Notes under the pieces: generated by a model
The model's database searches: none
The model's input: the letters and a program-made list of their open reading frames with translations, nothing else
Told to the model about the DNA's origin: nothing
Source: Umezawaea endophytica
GTDB lineage: Bacteria > Actinomycetota > Actinomycetes > Mycobacteriales > Pseudonocardiaceae
Direction: 5' to 3'
DNA length: 64,000 nt
Assembly: GCF_025061645.1 (NCBI RefSeq)
Contig: NZ_JANYMP010000010.1
Location: forward strand, 284,141-348,140
Shown here: positions 7,493 to 14,377 of the stretch, one piece after another
Layout of the letters: every line of letters starts with the position of its first letter
Numbering within the stretch: position 1 is the stretch's first letter
Translations under genes and position numbers: made by a program

Positions 7493-8548
7493 ATGGCCCG
7501 GCTCACCAGGGCGCAAACCCAGGAACTCACCCGCGCCAGGATCCTCACCGCCGCCAAGGCCGAATTCACCGAACACGGCTACCGCGACGCCAAGATCGAC
7601 CGCATCGCCGACCGCGCCGACCTCACCCGCGGCGCCGTCTACTCCAACTTCCCCGGCAAACGCGCCCTCTACTTCGCCGTCCTCGCCCACACCGCCGAAG
7701 CCGCACCCGAACCGCGCGCCACACCAGGCCACACCGTCCGCGACGCACTCGGCGCACTCGCCCGCGCCTGGGCCGCCACCCTGCCCATGGCCACCGACAC
7801 CACCCACGGCACCGCCCGACTCGGCGTGCACCTGCTGCCCGAGATCATGACCGACGACCTCACCCGACAGCCGTTCGCCCAACTCCTCGCCCTCGACGCC
7901 ATCGCCCTCGGCCTCGCACTCGAACAACTCGACCCCACCGCAGGACGACTCGTCCGAGTCGCCGAAGCCGCCCTCACCACCCTGCACGGCGCCACCACCC
8001 TCGCCGCCGCCGCACCCGGCTTCGGCGAGCCCTTCAACACCGTCCGCGCCTGCGAACAACTCGCCGACCTCGACCTGCACGACCAGTGGTTCGACCCCCA
8101 CCTGTCCACCACCGCGCACACCGTCGACGAACCCTGGGAACCACTACCCGCCACCGACCTGCTCACCGGCCGACCCGCCCCCCTCGACGACGTCGTCCTC
8201 ATCCTCGGCACCCACCGGCTCTCCGCCGTCGAAGCACCACTGCGCGCCGGAGCGGCCGTCACCGCCGCCATCGTCACCGCCCACCCCGACGAACTCTCCC
8301 CACTCATCCGACTCACCACCGCGCACCTGCGCGACCACCTGCGCCACGCACTCCCACACCCCACCTGGCCACGACTCCGACTCGTCAACGACGACCGCGG
8401 CTTCCTCGCCGCCGCCGCGGGCGTCACCCCCCACGACACCACCGAAACCGCACTCCGCATCACCTCAGGCCGCGTCACCGCCCGCGCCCACGGCTTCGGC
8501 GCCGCCCACGCCATCGCAGCACCCACCAGCGCGGACCACCCGACCTAG
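7493..8548 (+). CDS. TetR-family regulator with redoxin-like C-terminal extension
   Basis: A 351-residue protein, far longer than the usual 190-220 residues. Residues 10-60 are a standard TetR HTH (RARILTAAKAEFTEHGYRDA, then ADLTRGAVYSNFPGKRAL). Residues 70-195 look like the TetR ligand domain. Residues from about 210 read like a thioredoxin/peroxiredoxin fold: VVLILGTHRLSAVEAPLRAG, a strand VTAAIVTAHPDELSPL, PRLRLVNDDRGFLAAAAGV and ALRITSGRVTARAHGFGAAH. No catalytic Cys is present, so if the fold assignment is right it would be a sensor or scaffold, not an oxidoreductase. A strong AGGAGG precedes the ATG. The RraA gene follows nine bases after the stop. Confidence 0.85.
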   Translation: MARLTRAQTQELTRARILTAAKAEFTEHGYRDAKIDRIADRADLTRGAVYSNFPGKRALYFAVLAHTAEAAPEPRATPGHTVRDALGALARAWAATLPMATDTTHGTARLGVHLLPEIMTDDLTRQPFAQLLALDAIALGLALEQLDPTAGRLVRVAEAALTTLHGATTLAAAAPGFGEPFNTVRACEQLADLDLHDQWFDPHLSTTAHTVDEPWEPLPATDLLTGRPAPLDDVVLILGTHRLSAVEAPLRAGAAVTAAIVTAHPDELSPLIRLTTAHLRDHLRHALPHPTWPRLRLVNDDRGFLAAAAGVTPHDTTETALRITSGRVTARAHGFGAAHAIAAPTSADHPT

Positions 8549-8557
8549 AGTTCCCCC

Positions 8558-9220
8558 ATGCCTCTGCACACCCTGCTGACCCGCGCCCGCCTCCTCCCCG
8601 TCTCCGTCATCAGCGACGCCGACAAGAGCCTCCCCACCATGGACCACGGCATCCACCGCATCGCGGGCACCGGCACCATCGCGGGCCGCGCCGTCACCGC
8701 ACACTCCGACGGCGACCTGCTCTCCGTCCTGGAAGGCCTCGAACTCGCCCAACCAGGCGACGTCCTCGTCGTCGACGCCTCCACCAACCCCACCGTCGCC
8801 GTCGCAGGCGGACTCTTCGCCACCGAAGCACACCGCAAAGGCCTCTCCGCCATCATCGTCGACGGCCTCGTCCGCGACCTCGACACCCTGCGACCACTCG
8901 GCTTCACCGTCTACGCCCGCGGCACCTGCCCCCGCTCCGGCCCCGCCACCACCCCACCCCGCACCCAGGTCCCGATCCGCTGCGGCGGCGTCAACGTCCA
9001 CCCCGGCACCCTCGTCCTCGCCGACGACGACGGCGTCCTCGTCACCACCCCCGAACGCCTCACCGCCCTCATCGACACCGCCGAAGCCATCCACCTGCAC
9101 GAAGAAACCGCCCTCGCCAAACTCACCGACGGCGGCAGCCTCTTCTCCTCCATGAACTTCCGCACCCACCGCGAGAACGTCCTCAACGGCACACCCAGCA
9201 AACTCGGCTTCATCGCCTGA
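8558..9220 (+). CDS. RraA-family protein (HMG/CHA aldolase-like)
   Basis: A 220-residue protein of the RraA / 4-hydroxy-4-methyl-2-oxoglutarate aldolase family. The conserved core is present: ISDADKSLPTMDHGIHRI at the N-terminus, GRAVTAHSDGD, LAQPGDVLVVDASTNPTVAVAGGLFATEA and the metal/substrate motif VDGLVRDLDTLRPLGFTVYARG near residue 95, ending in GVLVTTPERL. Family members are either metal-dependent aldolases or inhibitors of RNase E; the aldolase role is more likely in actinomycetes. It follows the TetR gene by nine bases, so co-transcription is likely, and a TAGAGT just before the ATG could give a second promoter. Confidence 0.85.
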   Translation: MPLHTLLTRARLLPVSVISDADKSLPTMDHGIHRIAGTGTIAGRAVTAHSDGDLLSVLEGLELAQPGDVLVVDASTNPTVAVAGGLFATEAHRKGLSAIIVDGLVRDLDTLRPLGFTVYARGTCPRSGPATTPPRTQVPIRCGGVNVHPGTLVLADDDGVLVTTPERLTALIDTAEAIHLHEETALAKLTDGGSLFSSMNFRTHRENVLNGTPSKLGFIA

Positions 9221-9223
9221 CCA

Positions 9224-9976
9224 TCACCGACACGCGAACGGCGTCGTCACCGCCAACTCCACGAACCCCAACCGCCGCAAGATCGGCAAACTGTCCGACG
9301 TCGCGTCCACCTGGAGGTAGCGGAACCCCCGCGCCGCCGCCTGCGCCGCCCGGAACGCCACCAACGCCCGGAACACCCCCCGACCACGCCACCCCGGCAC
9401 CGTCCCACCACCCCACAACCCCGCGAACTCCGACCCCGCGTGGAACTCCACCCGCGCCGCCGACACCGGCACACCCCCCGCCATCGCCACCACGGCCGCC
9501 ACCGCGCTCGGCTCCCGCCCCAACCCCGCCAACACCAGCTCACCCACCGCCGAGTGATCACCACCGAACACCTCGTCGTGCACGGCCACCAACGCCTCCA
9601 CCCCCGCCCGGTCCACCACCGGCACCAACTCCACCCCCTCCGGCGCGACCACCTCCAACCGCAACGCCGCGACCTCCGCCACCAACAACGTCTCCGACGG
9701 CTCCGCCACCAACCCCGCCGCGACCAACCTCGCGGGCAGATCAGCGGGGGAGTCGTAGGAGTAGTGCTTCCACTCCCACGGCACACCCGCGAACCGAGCC
9801 ACCTGCGCCGCGATCACCGCGTCAGCACACGACTCGTCCAACGCCGACCACTCCACACCCGTCCACCCCGCACCGATCGTGCGCACCACAGTGGACTCCC
9901 GCTCCACCACGCCCTCGGTCACCGGATGCCTGCGAACCTGGTGGTCGAACGCGGCCAACACCGCCTGCTTGTCCAT
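9224..9976 (-). CDS. GNAT N-acetyltransferase
   Basis: A 250-residue GNAT protein. The N-terminal half is helical (KQAVLAAFDHQVRRHP) and the C-terminal 100 residues form the acetyltransferase fold: SAARVEFHAGSEFAGLWGGG, then TVPGWRGRGVFRALVAFRAA (motif A) and LQVDATSDSLPILRRLGFVEL (motif B). The substrate is unknown. The ATG at 9976 begins MDKQAVLAAF; a longer frame to 10027 has no support. It converges on the RraA gene with a three-base gap. Confidence 0.83.
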   Translation of the reverse strand: MDKQAVLAAFDHQVRRHPVTEGVVERESTVVRTIGAGWTGVEWSALDESCADAVIAAQVARFAGVPWEWKHYSYDSPADLPARLVAAGLVAEPSETLLVAEVAALRLEVVAPEGVELVPVVDRAGVEALVAVHDEVFGGDHSAVGELVLAGLGREPSAVAAVVAMAGGVPVSAARVEFHAGSEFAGLWGGGTVPGWRGRGVFRALVAFRAAQAAARGFRYLQVDATSDSLPILRRLGFVELAVTTPFACR

Positions 9977-10034
9977 CACCACAGCCGACCAGAACCCCAC
10001 CACCAGCACAAACGACTTTCCCCGCACCCCGGCT

Positions 10035-10063
10035 TTGACACCACGACCCCCAGTCGATCTAAT
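10035..10063 (+). promoter_or_regulatory. Near-consensus vegetative promoter
   Basis: TTGACA at 10035-10040, a 17-base spacer, and TCTAAT at 10058-10063. The expected transcription start is about 10070, at or just before the GTG at 10073. This is the best sigma-70-type promoter I saw in the window. Confidence 0.6.
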
Positions 10064-10072
10064 GGTGCCGCG

Positions 10073-10195
10073 GTGCGCGTGATCCCGACCGAAGAGCAGT
10101 GGCCGGGTCGGAGATCGGGCGACACCCCTTCACCCACGGGACCACGCCATGAGCCTCCCGCGCACGACGTAACCGCCTTCCGCGCCACCGAGTGA
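10073..10195 (+). CDS. Small leaderless ORF, 40 residues, hypothetical
   Basis: A GTG-initiated frame of 40 residues (VRVIPTEEQWPGRRSGD at the start, DVTAFRATE at the end) that begins where the strong promoter at 10035-10063 should start transcription. I recognise no family. Codon third positions do not follow the C-rich pattern of the neighbours, so the transcript could also be a 5' leader for the Ddn-hemerythrin gene with the ORF as a leader peptide. The call rests on promoter geometry only. Confidence 0.3.
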   Translation: MRVIPTEEQWPGRRSGDTPSPTGPRHEPPAHDVTAFRATE

Positions 10196-10250
10196 CCACA
10201 CCTCGACGCGCGCGCCCGGTTCCGTCCACCACCGCACCAGGAGCACACCC

Positions 10251-11066
10251 ATGTCCTTCACCACGGCCATCATCGACGAATTCCGCGCCAACAACGGCCG
10301 CGTCACCCACTTCCCCGACGGCGACCTACTCCTGCTCACCACCACCGGCACCAAGACCGGCACCGACCACACCGTCCCGCTCGGCTACGTCCACCACGGC
10401 GACCACCTGCTCGTCATCGCCTCGAACGCGGGCTCAGACCACCACCCCGACTGGTACCACAACGTCCTCGCCAACCCCGCCGTCCGCGTCGAACTCGGCA
10501 CCGACACCTTCACCGCCATCGCCACACCCGCCCAAGGCGCGCACCGCGACGACCTGTTCGACCACGTCACCCGAACCGCACCCGGCTACGCCGACCACCA
10601 ACGCCGCACCACCCGAACGCTGCCCGTCCTCGTCCTCACCCGCACCGCCGCCGTCACCACGTTCGCCGACAAACTCGTCGAGGTCCACACCTGGCTGCGT
10701 GAACAGATCCGCGAGATCCAAGCCGAAGCAGGCGCACCCGCCGGGCTCAAACCCCAGCTACGGCAACACTGCCTCACCTTCTGCGAAGCCCTCACCTTCC
10801 ACCACACCTCCGAGGACGACCACGTCTTCCCCGGCATCGCCACCCACCACACCCACCTCGCCGACACCCTCGACCAGCTCCGCGAAGAGCACAAAACCGT
10901 CGCACGCATCAAGAACGACCTGCTCGCACTCCTCGCCGACCGGAACACCACCGGCTTCCGCACCGAACTCGACCGACTCGCGGGGGAGCTGAACACCCAC
11001 CTCGACCGCGAAGAACACTGGCTCCTCCCGGTCCTCGCCGACATCCCCTGGCCACCAGCAGGCTGA
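10251..11066 (+). CDS. Ddn-like F420/quinone nitroreductase fused to hemerythrin
   Basis: A 271-residue two-domain protein. Residues 1-130 match the deazaflavin-dependent nitroreductase (Ddn/FDOR-B) family: LLLLTTTGTKTG, then VPLGYVHHGDHLLVIASNAG and HPDWYHNVLANPAVRVELG. Residues 145-265 are a hemerythrin HHE domain with the di-iron ligands visible in FHHTSEDDHVFP, LREEHKTVA and HLDREEHWLLP. The first domain would use F420H2, the second bind O2, NO or iron. The ATG has AGGAG at the right distance. Genes of this fused type occur in other actinomycetes as I recall; the reaction is unproven. Confidence 0.85.
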   Translation: MSFTTAIIDEFRANNGRVTHFPDGDLLLLTTTGTKTGTDHTVPLGYVHHGDHLLVIASNAGSDHHPDWYHNVLANPAVRVELGTDTFTAIATPAQGAHRDDLFDHVTRTAPGYADHQRRTTRTLPVLVLTRTAAVTTFADKLVEVHTWLREQIREIQAEAGAPAGLKPQLRQHCLTFCEALTFHHTSEDDHVFPGIATHHTHLADTLDQLREEHKTVARIKNDLLALLADRNTTGFRTELDRLAGELNTHLDREEHWLLPVLADIPWPPAG

Positions 11067-11179
11067 CCACGATTCACCCCGACCACGAACATGGCCACAT
11101 CCTGGCAACGACGGCCAATACAAGGACAAAACCCCGCACCGCACATCACCCCCCACAGCCCCGTGCTTGCCTGAACGGC

Positions 11180-11614
11180 GTGAACACCCCGGCCAACATC
11201 GACGACCTCACCCACCGCACCGCACAAGCCCTCGTCCAAGCCATGCACACCGACCAGTGGCACCACGCCAGGGAATGGCTCACCGGCTTCCTCACCACCA
11301 ACAGCACCGACCCCACCCCGGTGCTCGCGGAAGCCGAACACAGCCGAGCCCTGCTCACCCAAGCCGACCACGACGACCTCGCGACCCTCCACAAAGCCGC
11401 CACCAAAGCCCTGGCCATCCGACTGCGCCAAGCCTCCACCAACCACCCGACAGCGGGGGAGGAGTTCCGCGACTACCTCGCCGAACACACCGAACCCACC
11501 CCACCCACCAACCCCCACGTCGTCCAGAACGCCTACGCCACCACCAAAGGCCAGATCTTCCAGACGACCGGACACCAGCACATCACCCTCAACCCCAAAC
11601 GAGAACACCGATGA
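11180..11614 (+). CDS. Hypothetical helical protein with Q-x-x-x-x-Q-H-I tail motif
   Basis: A 144-residue protein of no named family. The first 100 residues are predicted helical (LTHRTAQALVQAMHTDQWHH, then DHDDLATLHKAATKALAIRL). A proline-rich linker leads to NAYATTKGQIFQTTGHQHIT, which resembles the iyQAGxDQHI tail I recall in many actinomycete proteins next to STAND NTPases or other conflict genes. That likeness is from memory, not a search. The GTG at 11180 was chosen because it opens the conserved-looking helical part. Its stop overlaps the start of the next gene by four bases (ATGA), so the two are coupled. Confidence 0.7.
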   Translation: MNTPANIDDLTHRTAQALVQAMHTDQWHHAREWLTGFLTTNSTDPTPVLAEAEHSRALLTQADHDDLATLHKAATKALAIRLRQASTNHPTAGEEFRDYLAEHTEPTPPTNPHVVQNAYATTKGQIFQTTGHQHITLNPKREHR

Positions 11615-12354
11615 ACTGGCTCCGACGCACCACCACACCGGGCAAACCCACCACCAACCCCCACACCGGCGTCTCCACCTTCGACACCCTGCTCCCCAGC
11701 ACCCTGCCCGGACTGCACTTCCACACCCGACTCACCACGAGCTGGGCACTCGGCGAAGCCCCAGACCCACCACCCCCGGCACCACCACCCGACGTCCGCG
11801 CCAGATCCCACATCACCAGGATGGCCGCCACCGTCACCCGACAGCACTACGTCACCAACGGCCCCTCGGCCCGCGACGACATCCTGCTCACCCTGTCCCT
11901 GCCCACCGAACTACCAGGCACACCCACCGCCACCGCACGAGTCCGCGACGCCACCGTCACCGTCACCCCCGAAGACCTCGCCCAGGCCAAGGACCACCTC
12001 GCGGCACAACGACACGAACACCTCCGGTCCTACCGGACCCGACAACGAACCGAAGTGGTGAGAACCCTCCTCGCCGACACCGGCCTCGCCCACGCCTGGT
12101 GGCTCACCCGCAGCACGGGGGAGTCCACCGCACTGCCCATCGACGCGATCGACACCATCGTGCGGAAGATCCAGGGAACAGCCGTCCTCCCCGACGCCGA
12201 CCCCACCACGCACGACCCCGTCGCCCAGACCACCGCACTCCTGCTGAGCACGCTGTCGCCCACCGAACGACTCGCCCTCATCAGCCAACTACCCGGCCTG
12301 CTCGAACTCCTCGGCCACCACGACCACGCAGACCACCCCACACCCCACGGCTGA
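11611..12354 (+). CDS. Hypothetical protein, possibly SPFH/band 7-like
   Basis: A 247-residue protein translationally coupled to the gene before it. It begins with a basic stretch, then STFDTLLPSTLPGLHFHTRL, an alternating strand region VRDATVTVTPEDLAQAKDHL, a charged helix RHEHLRSYRTRQRTEVVRTL and LADTGLAHAWWL. The order, beta domain then long charged helix, recalls the SPFH-like actinomycete proteins whose partner carries the Q-A-G-x-D-Q-H-I motif, but I could not confirm this. There is no membrane segment or signal peptide. Third positions are C-rich like the rest of the left arm, so it has been resident long enough to acquire the local bias. Confidence 0.7.
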   Translation: MNWLRRTTTPGKPTTNPHTGVSTFDTLLPSTLPGLHFHTRLTTSWALGEAPDPPPPAPPPDVRARSHITRMAATVTRQHYVTNGPSARDDILLTLSLPTELPGTPTATARVRDATVTVTPEDLAQAKDHLAAQRHEHLRSYRTRQRTEVVRTLLADTGLAHAWWLTRSTGESTALPIDAIDTIVRKIQGTAVLPDADPTTHDPVAQTTALLLSTLSPTERLALISQLPGLLELLGHHDHADHPTPHG

Positions 12355-12402
12355 CCCGATTGGAGGACACGCCACCACAGCGCGCCCCCCAACCAGACCA
12401 CC

Positions 12403-13236
12403 TCACCGCTTCGCGAACGGCAACATCCCCGACGCCACCACCGCACGGCTCAACGGACGCGCCAACTCCACGAACCGCTCCCGCTCCACCGCACCCAACC
12501 CCGCGTACACCGACTCCGCCGCCGCGTCCGTCCGACCCTCCACCCGCGCCCGCAACTCCACACCCGACTCGCTCAACCCACCCCCGGCATCCACCACACC
12601 ACGCTCCCGCAACCCCTCCGTCGCCGCCGCCCACTCCTCCTCGGACCACCCCCGAGACCGGCGCAACCCCTCCACCGACACCTCACCACTCGCGGCGTGC
12701 ACCACCAACGCCTCCAACCCGCTCAACCCCTCCAGCAACAACGCCGCCAGATGACCGTCACCCCGGTACTCCCGCAACAACGTCTGCGCGTGCCACAGCA
12801 CCAGCAACGGATCCTCAGGCCAGGGGAGCGACGCGTGCGCGGCGAACAACGGCCTGCCCTGCGGCGTCAACCGCGCCCGATCCGCCGCCACCCTCGCCAG
12901 ATCCGCCAACTCCGACACGTCGTCCGCCAACTCACCCAGACCACGACGCAGAGCGTGGTCCACCGCGTCGAGCCGAGCCTCCAGCAGAGCGGCCGGCGTC
13001 GCCTTCTCCCACGCGGCCGGGATGGCGGCGTGCACGATCACCGGGTTGAAGTTGTAGAAGGTCGCGACGACCACCTCCGCCGACACCGGGCCCATGGCGG
13101 CCGCTCGGGAAGCGAAGTACCCCGCGGAACGGTCGAGGCCCAGCGCGGCGTAGCGCTCCTGGGCCTCGGGGGCGAAGTAGATCATCCCGTGCAGGGGTTC
13201 CAGAATCCGCCACAGCTCCCGTGCGCTCAACACCAC
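12403..13236 (-). CDS. SCO6745-family protein
   Basis: A 277-residue all-helical protein of the SCO6745 family. Typical features are LEPLHGMIYFAPEA, AAMGPVSAEVVVATFYNFNPVIVHAAIPAAW, and LPWPEDPLLVLWHAQTLLREYRGDGHLAALL. The C-terminal half contains a winged-helix-like segment (RRSRGWSEEEWAAATEGLRERGVV in parts), but no function is established. The start is decided by GGAGGAG six bases before the GTG at 13236; the longer frame to 13251 would place that ribosome binding site inside the gene. An 18-bp palindrome lies 22 bases upstream. Confidence 0.85.
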   Translation of the reverse strand: MVLSARELWRILEPLHGMIYFAPEAQERYAALGLDRSAGYFASRAAAMGPVSAEVVVATFYNFNPVIVHAAIPAAWEKATPAALLEARLDAVDHALRRGLGELADDVSELADLARVAADRARLTPQGRPLFAAHASLPWPEDPLLVLWHAQTLLREYRGDGHLAALLLEGLSGLEALVVHAASGEVSVEGLRRSRGWSEEEWAAATEGLRERGVVDAGGGLSESGVELRARVEGRTDAAAESVYAGLGAVERERFVELARPLSRAVVASGMLPFAKR

Positions 13237-13257
13237 GAAACTCTCCTCCACAGTGAG

Positions 13258-13275
13258 GTACCGACCGGTCGGTAC
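13258..13275. promoter_or_regulatory. 18-bp perfect palindromic operator
   Basis: GTACCGACCGGTCGGTAC is its own reverse complement and lies just upstream of the SCO6745-family gene. The form is typical of TetR-type operators. No TetR gene is adjacent; the nearest is at 7493. Confidence 0.65.
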
Positions 13276-13343
13276 GGTCTGGGGCCAACGTACCGCCAGG
13301 GGACGGGGCGTGCGAAGGGTGCGGGGAGGGTGCCGAACGCTTT

Positions 13344-13371
13344 ACTTAACATAATGTAGATTATCGGCGTT
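13344..13371 (-). other. dif: dif site (XerCD recombination site, replication terminus)
   Basis: Read on the minus strand, the 28 bases contain CCGATAATCTACATTATGT followed by TAAGT. The actinobacterial dif consensus I recall (Hendrickson and Lawrence) has CCGATAAT, two variable bases, ACATTATGT, then CAAGT. The match is 25 of 28, with mismatches at the first two bases and one in the XerD arm. XerC and XerD resolve chromosome dimers here and FtsK translocates toward it. It lies in an intergenic gap between the SCO6745-family gene and the recombinase gene, and the base skew of the window changes sign here. Confidence 0.88.
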
Positions 13372-13603
13372 TCGGCGACCTGGGATTATCAAGATCACGA
13401 GAGGGCCTGGCAGGCGGCAGATTTGGGCGTTGAGCGCTGCGTATCGACCGTTGTGCGCACGAACGCTCGACGGCGTCCGAGTCGAGTGCCGCGCGGCGGT
13501 GCGCTGGTGCCGCGGGTTGACTGGCGGGCGAATGGCCGGCGGGCGGCTCTGACCCCTTGAGGCCTCACGATTGGCGTTCGGCGTCCGAGTCAGTGCTCGT
13601 CAA

Positions 13604-13618
13604 ACGTCACAGTGACGT
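13604..13618. repeat. 15-bp perfect inverted repeat
   Basis: ACGTCAC, one base, GTGACGT. No gene nearby explains it; it could be a regulator site or a terminus-domain protein site. Confidence 0.45.
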
Positions 13619-13857
13619 ATGTGGATGGTGTGGCTGGATGTCCGCCGGACGACGCCGGGATGGTCGATTCGCCGCCTGGAGGGCTCATCTGAGGTTCGCC
13701 ATGACCTGAGGCTTTCGTCGGCGGCGACGCCTGGGTGCCCGCGCGATGCACGGTGTGCGTCCGGGAGTGCGGCGAAGGTCGGCGAAAACCCGGTTCGAAG
13801 ATCATCGGGAGGGCGCCGTCCCCCGGAGCAGTGGCACCCCTTCCGGGTCGCCATTTC

Positions 13858-13880
13858 ATGCATAATCGCCATTATCCAGC
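13858..13880 (+). repeat. dif-like core, possible degenerate Xer site
   Basis: ATGCATAATCGCCATTATCC contains ATAAT, four bases, ATTAT, the same core geometry as the dif site 0.5 kb to the left. The outer XerD arm does not match dif. It may be a decayed or accessory recombination site, or chance. Confidence 0.35.
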
Positions 13881-14377
13881 AAACCGGACAAATATCGTGG
13901 AACGGTCACGGTGCGCGGATTGACCGCTTGAACCTGGTGGGTTCGACACCGTTCTACGACGGCCATGATGATCACCTGCTGAGGCTGACCTGGCTCGACA
14001 ACGGCCCTCGTAACTCGGCCGGATCTCCCCGGCCATCGGTCCCCCGCAGCCGGACCGGGGCTCAACAATCGCCGCACTAGCTCCCGCTGGCGGACCCGCA
14101 CCTCGCCGCAGGTGAACCGGCCGGGTCTCCCCCACCAGAGCCCCCAGGGTCCGGCCTGGGCCTCCCCCGGCGTCGCGACGCCATCGCAGCCCAACCGAAC
14201 ACCCACGTCAGGCCTCTGACCAGGTGTTTCCCGTCATTCTCTCCTCAAAATCCGGGTCGGTCGTGCCGACTCCCCTCCCCTGTGCGCACGATCGGTTGTC
14301 GCTGGATCAGGCTTGAAGTTGATCTACCGGGTGGGTCTGGTCGTGGGAGTGTCGGTGGTGTGGGGTACAAGATCGGT

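Larger units (their letters stand above)
13372..14377. other. 1-kb non-coding terminus region
   Basis: No convincing gene lies between dif and the recombinase. The open frames here have no family resemblance and overlap one another on both strands. The segment holds a perfect 15-bp palindrome (13604-13618), a second dif-like core (13858-13880), and a C-rich unskewed patch at about 14040-14240. I see no tRNA, no repeat array and no transposase remnant. Confidence 0.6.

Noticed and set aside
8086-10038. A 650-residue Pro/Arg/His-rich frame on the + strand.
   Set aside because: It overlaps the TetR, RraA and GNAT genes in another frame and is a product of C-rich bias.
13619-14080. A 153-residue + strand frame and overlapping minus-strand frames after dif.
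   Set aside because: No ribosome binding site, no family pattern and overlapping frames on both strands; treated as non-coding.
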